A stretch of 64,000 nucleotides of DNA from Prostheceraeus crozeri (GCA_907163375.1 CAJQUW010000464.1:1-64000); one strand, 5' to 3'. Shown: positions 21,484-32,196, numbered from the stretch's first letter. Notes: generated by a model from the letters alone, not told the origin. Made by a program: numbers and translations.

Positions 21484-22329
21484 CTACGGGCGAAGCCCTG
21501 GAAGACATCTCCGATGTCCCGTTATACTTTTATAATCCTCTTCATTTAGAATCTTCTTTTCTAACAGTCTTTTCAATATAGCATGAATTTCATTGAAACT
21601 AGAATTATGACCTTCTTTTATTGCAGATATTAAAATATTTAATCTATTTAGTAATTCTTGTGGATCATCTGGTAAAAATACAGTTGTTTCAGTTTTCTGT
21701 TTTTCAGATAAACCTTTCCCTACTTTAACTCCCGTTGATAATAAATTTTCTAATTGTTTATAACGTCTAAGAGATTTTACTGCACCAACTCTGTCTAACA
21801 TAGCTTTATATTTTATGAGATCTTCTACAGCATAATTATTTAAATCTGCTCCTCTTAAAAGATTAACAAAATTTCTATCTAAATTAAAAGGAGATTTATC
21901 TGGTGAAAAAATTAAACCTCGAAAAGGTTGTGGAAATATTTCTTTTTGTCCGAGATAAAATCTAGGTATTGTTTTTCCATCTATAAATGAAATAGAATGT
22001 TCAAATTGCATAGATTTTGGTAATTTCTTATTAATGTTTGATTCTAGTAATCCATAGTCATCTAATATAGTTTTGTGCTCTGGATCTCTTATATCAATTT
22101 GTTTATCATTATTTGTAAGTTCTTTTTCAAGAGTTTTAAATGGTTTCATAATTTTTTCAAAATCAGTTTTTACTTGCTCGGTTTGCTGCATTTTTTCAAA
22201 CATATCAGATTGAATACCAGCTTTTATCATTCTATGTTGAAGATGATTTTCTTTCATAATATTTCTTTGTTTTATTAACTCTTCTAATTGTTTTATTCTT
22301 TTAAAATTATCAGCTCTAATTTTATCCAT
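21484..22329 (-). CDS. Conserved-looking coiled-coil protein, unknown role
   Basis: An intact frame. I take ATG 22329 (MDKIRADNFKRIKQ) as the start because the 22 residues upstream look non-coding. The N-terminal ~90 residues are charged and helical. The centre has FIDGKTIPRFYLG and FPQPFRGLIFSPD, and a block DLIKYKAMLDRVGAVKSLRRYK. The extreme C-terminus (TGHRRCLPGLRP) is encoded by the double-hairpin element at 21487-21520, so the natural end was probably changed by that insertion. Polintons often carry such a gene beside the penton gene, but I do not know its function. Confidence 0.65.
   Translation of the reverse strand: MDKIRADNFKRIKQLEELIKQRNIMKENHLQHRMIKAGIQSDMFEKMQQTEQVKTDFEKIMKPFKTLEKELTNNDKQIDIRDPEHKTILDDYGLLESNINKKLPKSMQFEHSISFIDGKTIPRFYLGQKEIFPQPFRGLIFSPDKSPFNLDRNFVNLLRGADLNNYAVEDLIKYKAMLDRVGAVKSLRRYKQLENLLSTGVKVGKGLSEKQKTETTVFLPDDPQELLNRLNILISAIKEGHNSSFNEIHAILKRLLEKKILNEEDYKSITGHRRCLPGLRP
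21487..21520 (-). repeat. Double-hairpin element at a gene terminus
   Basis: On the minus strand GGGACATC-GGA-GATGTC, spacer TTCC, then AGGGC-TTC-GCCCG. Same two-hairpin design as at 18525 but in the opposite orientation. It supplies the last codons of the coiled-coil gene. Confidence 0.8.
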
Positions 22330-22585
22330 TTTTAAAATATAATATTTGAATTTTGTGGTAACTTTGGAATACAGCAAAAACATTTTACTGAACAAATTAT
22401 TTTTTTATTGCTTTGTTGTCTGACATCTTTTCGTTTAAAGTTTTCTCGTTTTAAGTTTTTATCTAATAAGGTTTTGTTTGATAAAGTTTTGCTTAAATTT
22501 TCGCTTAAAGTTTTTAGCTCTTCTAAAAAAAATTTGTCATTTTCTTCATTAGAAATTTTACCATCAATAAAAGTTTTATCATCCT

Positions 22586-23161
22586 TTATTTTTTATCACC
22601 AACTTTTTCTGACTGTAATTGAAATGATATTTTATTAGCGTCATTAGCTATTTGATCAAATTTTTCAATCTCATCTAACGTAATAACATTATCATCACAT
22701 ACTCTTTGAAAGTAGTAGTGTAATTTGTCATAAACTTCTTTAATATGTAAATGCTTAGTTTTTAATGATTTTCGTTTCTTAGTTATTAATGATTTATCTA
22801 ACATTGTAACAGGTGAAGTTGCAAAAACACCCGTACCTGTTAAAGCTGTAGCAACTACTGGAATTACTAAAACACCAGAAGATATAACAATAGTGAGAGC
22901 GCCTAAACTTATTGTTAAGAATATGCCAATTCCTTGTGTTACATTCTTAACTTTAGTCCATCTCTTTCTTAATTTTTTATAATGCTCTAATCTTAATAAT
23001 AATTGAGATTCCTTATCTTTCATATAACGTACTCTATCTTTGTGTTTTTCTTTATTCATTTTTTCAATGTCCATTAAAGTAGAACTACGTTCATATGATA
23101 ACGAAGGATATATTCTTGCGGTTTTTTCCATTTTTGTTTCATCCACTTTTGTTTCTTCCAT
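22586..23161 (-). CDS. Two-helix membrane protein of Polinton-1
   Basis: A 191-residue frame beginning MEETKVDETKME at the inner edge of the right TIR. After a charged helical region come two adjacent hydrophobic segments (IGIFLTISLGALTIVI and VLVIPVVATALTGTGVF), predicted membrane helices in a hairpin, then a basic cluster (TKKRKSLKTK) and a helical tail. Past the stop at 22586 another frame continues with a charged coiled segment (to about 22400), so the original protein may have been longer and lost its end to a frameshift in an A-run. Possible virion-membrane or holin-like role; not identified. Confidence 0.55.
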   Translation of the reverse strand: MEETKVDETKMEKTARIYPSLSYERSSTLMDIEKMNKEKHKDRVRYMKDKESQLLLRLEHYKKLRKRWTKVKNVTQGIGIFLTISLGALTIVISSGVLVIPVVATALTGTGVFATSPVTMLDKSLITKKRKSLKTKHLHIKEVYDKLHYYFQRVCDDNVITLDEIEKFDQIANDANKISFQLQSEKVGDKK

Positions 23162-23163
23162 TT

Positions 23164-23663
23164 TTAAAGAAATATTATTAGTCGCATGATATATTTTAAA
23201 AACCTGAAAGATGGATAAAATTCATGAATTTGAAATTCTCAACTTTTATGATTTTCGGTGTCCTGGAACGATCATGATTTACAAGGTAAAAATTGTAATT
23301 CTCAAATTTGAGATTCTTAACTTTTATGATTTTTTCGGTGTCCTGGAACGGTCATGATTTTAAGGGTGAAAATTGTAATTCTCAAATTTGAGATTTTGAA
23401 AAATTTGAAAATTGGGTATTTTTAAAAACGCCTAAATTTATGAATTTAGGTCTTCATAACCTGAAAAATGACCAAAATTCATGAATTTAGACCATTTAAA
23501 AGTACCATTTTTTTGAAAAATCGGTATCTTTAAAAACGTCTAAGTTCATGAATTTAGGACTTAAAAACCTGAAAAAGGGTCAAAATTCATGAATTTATGT
23601 CGTTTTTAAAGATACTATTTTTTGAATTTTATGGTGTCCTGGAACGGTCTTTTGCCCATTACT
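23164..23663 (-). repeat. Right TIR of Polinton-1
   Basis: Reverse complement of the left TIR, intact, with three copies of 'gtgtcctggaacg'. Its uninterrupted 'gcgtttttaaaaatacc' equivalent shows the pre-insertion sequence at the site where the left TIR took in the TTAA element. The inner edge lies directly at the start codon of the membrane-protein gene (23161), so that gene's promoter must lie within the TIR. Confidence 0.9.
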
Positions 23664-23691
23664 ATTACGTCATCAGCTGATCGCCACACAC

Positions 23692-23699
23692 TATATATG
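23692..23699 (+). promoter_or_regulatory. TATA box of copy C leader
   Basis: TATATATG in the position equivalent to the TATATAAA at 33491 and 53132, about 50 bp before a GTAAG donor at 23746. Confidence 0.6.
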
Positions 23700-23745
23700 C
23701 TGGGAACCGACAGAGACTTGTCATTAAGACGAGGGATTGCCAACG

Positions 23746-24809
23746 GTAAGTCGTCTCTCTGAGCTCCGATGATAGCTTCGGAATTTCCAAATTTCAGGTC
23801 TCTGTAAGAAACCGACTTAGAAAATTTCATTGCTGATATCAGCTAAGGCGTCAGACTTAGAGGTTAGCCAGGAGATGGCCTTCGTCTCCAGGCCATAAAA
23901 GACTCCAAAACTTTAAAGGATTGCAACTTTGCTTCTACAAGTCCGTTTGACTTTATTCCAAAAAGGTTCGGTCGCTATTGACCTGCCCTAAGTGATAGAC
24001 TACTTATAAATTTCATAAGTAGTGCTAAAAAGTTGAAAAATTTAAATTCACTAGTTTTGGAGGTTTTCTGGGGTTTTCGACCCTGCTGAAGTCAATGAAA
24101 GCATTTTTAATGATGTCTGAGCCAGTCTTCTCATGGTATAAACGGCTTTTCACTGAAAGCGAGCAAGACACGGAGAATTTTGCTGTAATATTCCACTGAC
24201 AGGGTGTTCCTTCGGGACGGCGGACGATGCCGTAGTGATAAGTGTGGCAAGGGAGTGTGTCATATTTCAGACCGAAACCGCTGGGGCAACTCATGTCTCA
24301 TGTTGGGCATTTGACACAGTTCTCAACGTAGCACTTTGAACGCCAATCGGTTGAGTCTTAGCTATCTTGTCATGGGTGGCCTCTAAACATCTCCATTGCA
24401 AAACGCTGGTGAATCAAGCTCTCTACGGCTTGCTATCAAGCTAATCAAAGCAATGACTTGGGATGTTTCCTCAAGGTTTTCAAGTATGCTGAGTTCAAAT
24501 CTGCTATCAGATTTCAAATTTAACTAAGTCTAAGGCACCTTTGAGGGGTTAGATCCAAGCTACTGATCACTACCTTTGACTCGGCGTTGCTGTTACCACT
24601 TCGGGGCAGTGACAATGATGTCTTCAGCTGTAAAGAGCGGGTATCGGGGAAGATCTCTCACTTCCCTAGTGATCAGTACAAGGCCTTCGGGCTGTCGACG
24701 GGATCGAGTGCCACTCACTACACTCAAATCTATCATTCCTCACTAAGTGTAATGCTTTAGGCTGTATACTACATGATTCCAAATTTATACAAATTTCATT
24801 ATCTTACAG
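23746..24809 (+). other. Leader intron, copy C (predicted)
   Basis: Donor CG|GTAAGT at 23746 and acceptor TTATCTTACAG ending at 24809, matching the leader introns of copies A (33540-34103) and B (53181-53713). It is longer because 23880-24460 contains sequence not found in A or B. In this copy the acceptor precedes the 88-aa gene rather than the coiled-coil gene. Confidence 0.6.
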
Positions 24810-24828
24810 TTAACGAGAAATCTCAATC

Positions 24829-25095
24829 ATGCAGACGCCGAACACTCAAGCCAGCTCTCCTCGTGGACCGCAGTTAAGACCGCGAAATTTATTTCATGAA
24901 TTTTTTAGACTAGAGGAGCAAGACAGAGTCCACAACAATCTTGCTCGGATTGGCAATCCGATGACAGCAAGTGTTACCAATCCAATTGAATGGCGCTACA
25001 TTCCACCCTCCACTCACATGCCAACTAGCGTGGAAGTCGACACTGCTACCATGGAGAGAGTCAAAGACTCTCTCAGCAGAATCGGTAGGCTGTAA
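24829..25095 (+). CDS. Family-2 88-aa protein, copy C
   Basis: ATG at 24829, 88 codons to TAA at 25093-25095. Close to the 88-aa proteins at 35586 and 55207: shared QLRPRN, RLEEQDRVHNNLARIGNPM, EWRYIP and the C-terminal RVKDSLSRIGR. Intact although the rest of the element is deleted. No known domain. It has a basic Pro-rich start, an acidic/basic helix and a conserved amphipathic end. Here it sits 19 bp behind the leader acceptor that in A and B serves another gene, so it would be expressed from the leader promoter. A histone-like hairpin follows the stop by 34 bp. Confidence 0.7.
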   Translation: MQTPNTQASSPRGPQLRPRNLFHEFFRLEEQDRVHNNLARIGNPMTASVTNPIEWRYIPPSTHMPTSVEVDTATMERVKDSLSRIGRL

Positions 25096-25129
25096 GATGA
25101 CTGATGACAACCACCGAGAACGAACCACC

Positions 25130-25145
25130 GGCTCTCTTAAGGGCC
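25130..25145 (+). terminator. Histone-type 3' stem-loop, copy C
   Basis: GGCTCT-CTTA-AGGGCC: 6-bp stem, 4-nt loop, then ACC, 34 nt after the stop codon of the 88-aa gene. Followed by a purine-rich 'ggggaagatttgatagaa'. Confidence 0.6.
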
Positions 25146-25322
25146 ACCATGGGGAAGATTTGATAGAACCTCCTCGCGGTTTGCCCTGGGCAGTCTTCAG
25201 ACTGGCGAATACTATCATTAAGTTGAATCTGCTATCAGTCAACTTGAACGTCGCAAATGAAGTTCGGTGTAATACTTCCTTTCGACGGGCGTTCCTGTAA
25301 AGGGCGGCGGTGAAAAAATTTA

Positions 25323-25420
25323 TTACGGCATGTATTTTAAAAGGTCTTCATCGTCAATATCGTCCCAGAGTCTGACTTCACACAGATCACAAAAAAAGTT
25401 CGCTCGCTTCAATCGCCTCT
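25323..25420 (-). pseudogene. Fragment of the family-2 130/145-aa gene
   Basis: Equivalent to the last ~30 codons and stop of the genes at 37334 and 56954 (WDDIDDEDLLKYMP region). The 5' part has been lost in the deletion that formed copy C. Confidence 0.65.
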
Positions 25421-25539
25421 ACATCTACTGACTATACATTTGTCCTGCTATCAGGTTGTTTTGACTTGCTATCTAGTTGAATAGTCTCTTGCTATCAAGA
25501 GATTCACTTCTGCTCATAAAGCACATCATCGCTGTAATA

Positions 25540-26600
25540 CCTCCTTTGCTTTATTTATTAACTTTATTTATAACGTACACATTATTGAAACTTCATTTTT
25601 AACTTTTAAACTGGTGAAACTTTATTTCATTTCTGACATTCATGCAGATAGAACTTTATTCTTAACATACACACTATTGAAACTTCATTTTTAACTTGTA
25701 AACTCTTGAAACTTTATTTTGATATACAAACAGCGAAAACTTTATTTCTAACGTATATACTATTGAAACTTTATTTCTAACTTGTAAACTCTTTAAACTT
25801 TATTTTCATATACAAACAGCTGAAACTTTATTTCTAACGTATACACCATTGAAACTTTATTTTTTAACTTGTAAACTCTTGAAACTTTGTTTTTGATATA
25901 CAAACAGCTAAAACTTTATTTCTAACGTACACACTATTGAAAATTTATTTCTAACTTGTAAACTCTTGAAACAGTTATAATTTTATTTTTAATTTACACT
26001 TAGTCTAACTTGTAAACTAGTAAATCTTGCGATCTTATTTTTACAAACAGTTGCACCTTTATTTCTAACATATACACTATTGAAACTTTATTTCTAACTT
26101 GTAAACTCTTGAAACTTTATTTTGATATACAAACAGCTAAAACTTTATTTCTAACGTATATACTATTGAAACTTTATTTCTAACTTGTAAACTCTTGAAA
26201 CTTTATTTTGATATACAAACAGCTAAAACTTTATTTCTAACGTACACACTCTTGAAACTTTATTTTTAACTTGCAAACAGCTAAAACTTTATTTCTAACG
26301 TACACACTATTGAAACTTTATTTTTAACTTGTAAACTGGTGAAACTTTATTTTTTATCTTGTAAACTCTTGAAACTTTATTTTGTTTCTAACATACAAGC
26401 AGATAAAGCTTTATTTCTAACATACACACTATTGAAACTTTGTTTCTAACTTGTGCACTGATGAAACTTTATTTTTAACTTGTTAACTGATGAAACTTTC
26501 TTTTAACATACAAACAGATAAAACTTTATTTCTGACGTACACACTGTTGAAACTTTATTTTTAATCTGTAAACTGTTGAAACTATATCTTTCATTTACAA
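25540..26600. repeat. Higher-order minisatellite, ~28-bp monomers
   Basis: About 35-40 monomers of the form 'aactttatttctaacnn' plus a variable second half. Three monomer types (ending 'cacactattga', 'gtaaactcttga', 'tacaaacagctaa') recur in order, giving a ~85-bp higher-order unit. No coding potential. Confidence 0.85.
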
Positions 26601-27230
26601 ATAGTAGAACGCGTAGTCTAACTTGTAAATCTTATAACACTTCATATGGGTGATAATGGTAGGTGAAATAGTGTTAAATAAAATTAAGATAGCTTACACG
26701 ATTCTGGGATAGCAATCGACTGCGATCCATGTGTAAAGAGCTTGTTAGACTACGAAAGAGAGAAGTGTGTTATGTTGCGTGTGGCGCGTGAGTGTCCTCC
26801 CATTTCATTCCATTCATCAATTCGTCTCATTGATAGAGACAGGTAGAACTCATGGTTCTCATAACGTATGCAATGGAAAGTTTATAAGGCAACCTTCGAC
26901 AGTTGGCTAAATGTCGCCCTGGCGCGAATGCATACTACGTTGAGACAGAGGCAATCACTTGCAAACATGACGCAGAGAGGTTTAACAAGATTGACCATTG
27001 CTGAATGTCCCTTGCGGTATACATAATTAGAGATGACAAAGAATCAAACTGTTAAAGCGAGTGCTTTTCATTCAAACTAGTTTATGCAAATTGCTTTCAT
27101 TAGAAAAACTCCCGAAAAAAACTCTACGATAAAAGATTGATAGGTGACTCATATATTGACAGCTGTGTTGACTACCAAAGCTCCGTTGCCGCGTTGCCTA
27201 CTTTGAACTCATGTCATGCAAGACGACATC

Positions 27231-27269
27231 AGGGAGTTCTAAAGAACTGTTTGTACTTTAGAACTCCCT
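27231..27269. repeat. Perfect 14-bp inverted repeat
   Basis: AGGGAGTTCTAAAG, an 11-nt loop, then the exact inverse CTTTAGAACTCCCT. An isolated hairpin with no gene next to it. Confidence 0.75.
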
Positions 27270-29249
27270 GTACCACATGTTTGGGCATTAAAGTTGCAAT
27301 ACCCACATATTTCTAGTCATTTGACAATTTTCAAAGCAGTTTTACAATCTCTGATTTTCCTTTGATAAGAAAATGCTTCCTTCCATATTTATTTTCAAAC
27401 TACTCGCGGGGTAGAGTTCTTCCTCTTCTTTGCCTGAAAACATGTTTCAACTCTTCGTGTCATTACATTGATTAGGTTCAAATAAATTTCATTCAAATGA
27501 TTTGCCCTAATCATGATGAAAGTTTACCTTGCTATTAGACCTACCGAAGAATTGCTTCATGATGTTCTGCTGAAAGTTCTCCCTAGATGGTATGTCCGCA
27601 GACTTTTACGGACTTTTAAAGTTCAGTCCGAAAAGAACTCAGTAAACCTAAATTGTCTGCAAGTCTATCATTCCCCTGTCTTAGTGTGCGAGTCATCCGT
27701 GACACCATTCTTCGCACATTTCACTTGGAGTTCTGAAGATGTTCTCGGAATCAATTTCAATAAACGGAATTTGACCACCTCGCTCTGATCATTTCCGTAA
27801 TCATCCGCAGTTGCAGCGGTGGTCATGAAACTAGCCTGTCTCTCATCGAGTATCATTATGATACGACTGACAAGCGTGGCTCATTTCAAGTACAACAGCA
27901 ACTTCACTGTGACATATTATTTTATCATTTTCTAACGGGTGGCGACTTGTACTCAGCGCATCCAATTGAACATGCCTATCAAACGCACCGAGGAGTCAAG
28001 TTTATGATTAAAACATAGGAATGTGAAGCTAATTCTCAAAAATTGATGATACTGATATGTAGGCCGGACCATATGCCACGATCAATTTTACCAATCGATT
28101 TCGTATTGAAATCTCAATGACGCTAAAGCGGACAATGTGACGTTGCACTGTAAGATAAACAGGATGCTGAACTGTGTCAAACGTCTAATTTGATGTCAAA
28201 GTCATGATAACGCCACGCCAGTAAAGAGATTATGACACAGAATACCAGCAATCATGAATGAAGCATATATTTCGATAATTAATTCTTGAAAAAACAATAG
28301 CCTATCAGAGAAATTCAATTACAGTTCGAAGCTCATTTTTGCGGGTTTTTTCAAAAGTTTCACGACCATTTGCGTTACTGCTGTCACGGTATCACGCATC
28401 TGTCAGAGATAAAAATCAATTCAACCAAAAATCAGGAGGAAACCTTCAGACATGCTTAATAGCAGTTAGAACACACACAAACAACATGCAACAGATGAAT
28501 TCCAAGGTGAACACTGACATATTGAAAAGGCTACCAGACCTAGCCTGACATCCCTCACATTGATACCGGTACACCACCTGGACTCTCTACACAGAGCGTT
28601 CAGGTTCTTCGCGCAACAGGCGCATCTCTTTTTAGAATTCCTGAAAACGAGCGCCGAAGTCAGGACCAGGCACGACAGATTCGAGGTTGACAACGCGCCT
28701 GCAGTACATACGTAGATATACTATAAGACTTTCTAAAAAAGATAACCAGTTCGTTGAGGCTGGCCATCTGACGCCTGTCTCTCACTTCTCAATAGCATCC
28801 CATGTACAGATTCCAGCTCGGATTACAATTTGAATTTACTAACCACAACCTCTGCCTTGGATGCTATAGAGAATTAAAACGTGTTTTGACAATCGTTTCG
28901 CAAGCAGTGGACACCGGTATGGGGCTTGAAAAGCACCCTTCATATTACAATCATTTGAAACTACACAACATATAAAAATTGCAATATGAATAGAATTCTA
29001 AAGACGGCAAAAATGCCTACAGTGCTGAAGTGGTGTTAAAATGCAAGCCTACACCATGTTCTTCATCAGTGAATCACTCAAATCGACAAAAAATACATGA
29101 ACACCTGGTACCTGTATTTAATTTCATTGAATCCAACAGCAATATTCGTTATGTCAGGGAATTTATCGAAACTCAACTTTCACTTGACGCGGCTTGCTCC
29201 GATGTGAATTCGTGCAATTTACTGCGGCACAGTAGCCCAATTAAAAAGA

Positions 29250-29425
29250 TAACGTTGAATCAACGGTGAAAAAACGTTGATGTTCAACGAGATTTTGGTT
29301 GATAAACGGTTAATTCAACGTTGATGGATGGTTGATATCGTGACGCTTTGGCCGCTGATGTAACGCTGATTCAACGTTACTTAAAAACGTTGAAGAAAGT
29401 GGGGTGATCAACGTTTTATCAACTA
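29250..29425. repeat. CAACGTTGA palindromic repeat patch
   Basis: Many overlapping 'aacgttga' and 'tcaacgtt' half-sites within ~175 bp, in both orientations. This looks like the end of a MITE-like repeat. No TSD could be assigned. Confidence 0.65.
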
Positions 29426-32196
29426 GTTTCTGTTAATATAAAACCTCTTTTAAAATGATTTTCAACCTTACATCCCCATTACCCATTCAACGATATAAGT
29501 AAGGAAAATATCACAATTGTTGATAGGCATATTTATTTACATTTCCATGACGTAATTTGACATGAGCAAAATGACATAAAACTGGAATCACAAACTGCTA
29601 GCTCACTTAGAGCATCCGCTGAAAATATCGGGCTTCATGCAATATGGAGTCATGCATTAAACACATAAAATCATCCTATATCCGTACCTATTATGGTGAT
29701 TGAACATAAAAATGCAATTAAGTAATTTGCAGCAGAATTGTAAATTAATCTTGTAATGTTTTGACCGGGAATTGGTAGAATAGTTGCAAAAGAAAATGTT
29801 TCATATTTGAGGTTCATAAACTCTTACATGCTCTCAATTTAGCTGATCATTGCTTATATGACAATTATGTGACTTAAAACGAAAATGAAACAAGGTGAGC
29901 TACATAAAACGGAAAATTTGGAAAAACCGGGGTTTGAATGCGTAAATTTGAAATTTTCACATTAGTTTAATTTCGTAAAAAACGGAAAATTGCGATCCCT
30001 GATAACAAGCGTATATAAAATGGCAGTGCAAACGGTTATTCGGAAAGTGCTACTCTGAAATATTCTTTAGATATTTACTTGATGCAGCCTTGTCGATCGC
30101 AAGGGTGCCATCACAGTTTATTGAGTAATATAGTAAAAGATATTTGAAATTTGAATAAAAAACGATTGAACAATCATTCAGCTTATGGGATTTTCTTCTG
30201 ATTAAAACAAATATATTATGGTACGATGTGCTTCCTTTAAAGCTATAGGGCCTACAGAATATAGCGCTTTAAACTGAAGTAAGTGTTCTTTATTCAAATT
30301 TCAAATATGATCGTCTTTCCGCACAATGGTAACCTCGTAGTAGAACAGTAGTTAGGCCTATACATTTGGTAAAATATTCCTACTAAAATTTTACTTTGTA
30401 GGATAACATTCATCAAGATTACAAAAACTGAGCCCTGCTATCCCAAGTAAACAGCAGAAGGGATGGACATCTTTCAAAAACACAATTTTTCATCTACAAA
30501 GAATTTAGCAAATGAAGAAAGCTTTACCACCATGCAATATGACGTTTATATAGTAGCACACATCGAACGATCAGATACAAATAATCTTGATGAAGATCAC
30601 TTTTATCAACGTATATGGGAAATTTCTCTATCCGGATTTGATCATCCTTCATTTGAAAATCCTTCCAAACAGATAACATGCCCACAGCCCGAATGCGTAT
30701 TTCACGTCATCTGGAACACTGTCATTTTGAATCGAACACCGTCGCGCCGTTATCAGTCACATTTTTAAGAATAGAGGTGATGCCACTTTCTCTGTTACAA
30801 TTCAACAGAGAAACATTCACTACTCAAATGAAATTTGAGGCGATGATGCGAGGTCACTCAATAGTATCTATGGTTGGATCACCAGGCGCTTGTCCGAATC
30901 TGATGATCACTTGGACGTTGCGAGTATAACAGACTAATGGGTAAATAAAATTCCAGTAGCTTTCGGGGCTAATTAGCTCAAATAACAAGACAGAAAAACA
31001 GCCGAACGAAGGTCAGGTCTCGAGTCATCGATGCACAGATAAGACGAGCTTGCACAGCCTCAGCAATCAACACCTGTAAAAAGAAGACAACTTTTGTGCT
31101 GATGTGCAGAACAGAATTATCAAACTTAACTACCTCAATTAACATTCCCTGGGTAAGCCTACTCAAAGTTTAAAGGAGAAATCATTCATAGTAATATTAG
31201 GTGTTATAGTAAAGATAATTAAGAAAATTGCTTTTGGATCATTTAATCTTTGACAATTTGGCATGCGATATTCACAGGAATTTTGATAGCAAATGAAGAA
31301 ATTCAGGAGTGGCCGAATTGTGATCATTATCAATTTATTAATAATTTTCTAATCAATGCGCGTAGTATTTATCAATTTCATTCTGATATTCAAGTTACTT
31401 TTTTTTAGAAAAATGTGATTTGCAAATAAAAACGGAGTATGTAGCCTATTGCCGACCGGTTTTGCAACAGTTTATGCGATGAAGATATTCAGGAGCGCTT
31501 GAATTTTTATTATAAAATTGATACATGTAAATTCATTTTGATATCCAAACAGTTTTTTTAAAAATACAATCTACAAACACATACACACATAATATCCTCT
31601 TGTCTCTACTATTTATATGACATCTCTTCAGGTAATTCATGGTGACATATGTGCATACAGCAAACATGTGACCATAATACCTAGGCCTACGATTATATTG
31701 AAAAGTGCGAAGCATGATGTGTAATCACAATGTAATGAGTCAACACAAATTCAGATGAAAGAGTAGCAATGAGTTTGCATTTTGATTGTTTTATACTGGT
31801 CGTAAAGCATGAAGAATTATTGATTAAATTGCACAACTAAACCCATTGTAGGGCTTTAACACAAAACTAGTCTTGTGCGCATAACTATACGGTGTGCATG
31901 TAGCCGTATACAACGTGTAGTTCGTGGTGTAGCATTTATACCTTCAGTGTGCTTGATTATTTTTCTTAAACGACTCGAAATATCAAATTGATGGTACTTT
32001 TTTAAATGTGGCAATTCTGAAATAAATAATTACCACAGGCGATAGCTACAGGTTTTCAATTCAATATAAATTAAAATGGAAATAATGACCTGTTTAAACA
32101 TGTTTCCTTGATAGATGTATCTTTAAGAAACAATAGAAAAATTATACAACTTAAGCAGAAATCGAATAGCAATAATAATTTTCTTTTCACGACACA

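Larger units (their letters stand above)
3780..23663. mobile_element. Polinton-1: full-length Polinton/Maverick, degraded
   Basis: The element starts AGTAATGGGCAAAAGACCG and ends with the exact inverse, CGGTCTTTTGCCCATTACT. It is bounded by a 6-bp direct repeat ATTACG at 3774-3779 and 23664-23669. Polintons are known for 6-bp target duplications and AG...CT termini, and 19,884 bp is close to the family's usual 15-20 kb (the total includes two nested insertions). Gene order from the left: unknown +, protease +, PLA2-integrase -, pX-like -, major capsid -, pVI-like? -, fibre-like -, clamp-like? +, DNA polymerase B +, ATPase -, penton -, coiled-coil protein -, membrane protein -. Base composition is very AT-rich, unlike family 2. 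Most genes carry frameshifts or stops, so the copy is an old endogenous insertion. Confidence 0.95.
24428..25502 (+). repeat. Scattered hairpins with invariant CTAT loop
   Basis: GCTTG-CTAT-CAAGC (24428-24441), AAATCTG-CTAT-CAGATTT (24497-24514), CCTG-CTAT-CAGG (25444-25455) and TCTCTTG-CTAT-CAAGAGA (25485-25502). Stems differ in sequence but remain paired, while the loop and closing G-C stay fixed. In copy A the leader-intron version is TTCAAATCTG-CTAT-CAGATTTGAA (33783-33806). Confidence 0.7.
23670..27030 (+). mobile_element. Family-2 copy C, right-hand part (deletion derivative)
   Basis: Resumes directly after the ATTACG duplication of Polinton-1. 24467-24830 is nearly identical to the leader-intron sequence of copies A and B. 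Then follow the 88-aa gene, one 3' cassette, and, after a large deletion, the 3' tail of the 130-aa gene (25323-25420). Then come hairpins, a long minisatellite (25540-26600) and, in inverted orientation, a segment equal to about 36600-36990 of copy A (26640-27030). The 388-aa gene, 84-aa gene, polymerase and virion genes are all missing. Confidence 0.75.
27031..32196. other. Intergenic region with no supported gene
   Basis: AT-rich DNA with short open frames on both strands that lack homology, codon bias or splice context. The only structures seen are a hairpin at 27231-27269 and the CAACGTTGA-type repeat patch at 29250-29425. Host introns or decayed transposons are likely. Confidence 0.6.

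Noticed and set aside
25540-26600. CRISPR-like regular repeat array
   Set aside because: Monomers abut without unique spacers and vary gradually; it is a minisatellite in animal DNA.
27513-28693. Open frames on both strands (e.g. 27513-27788, 27668-27856, 28339-28548)
   Set aside because: No recognisable domain, no phase-compatible splice partners, and both strands equally open.
30463-31166. Frames of 60-100 codons, one preceded by an acceptor-like TTTTTACAG (minus, near 31076)
   Set aside because: A single possible acceptor without a donor or homologous protein is too weak to call a host exon.
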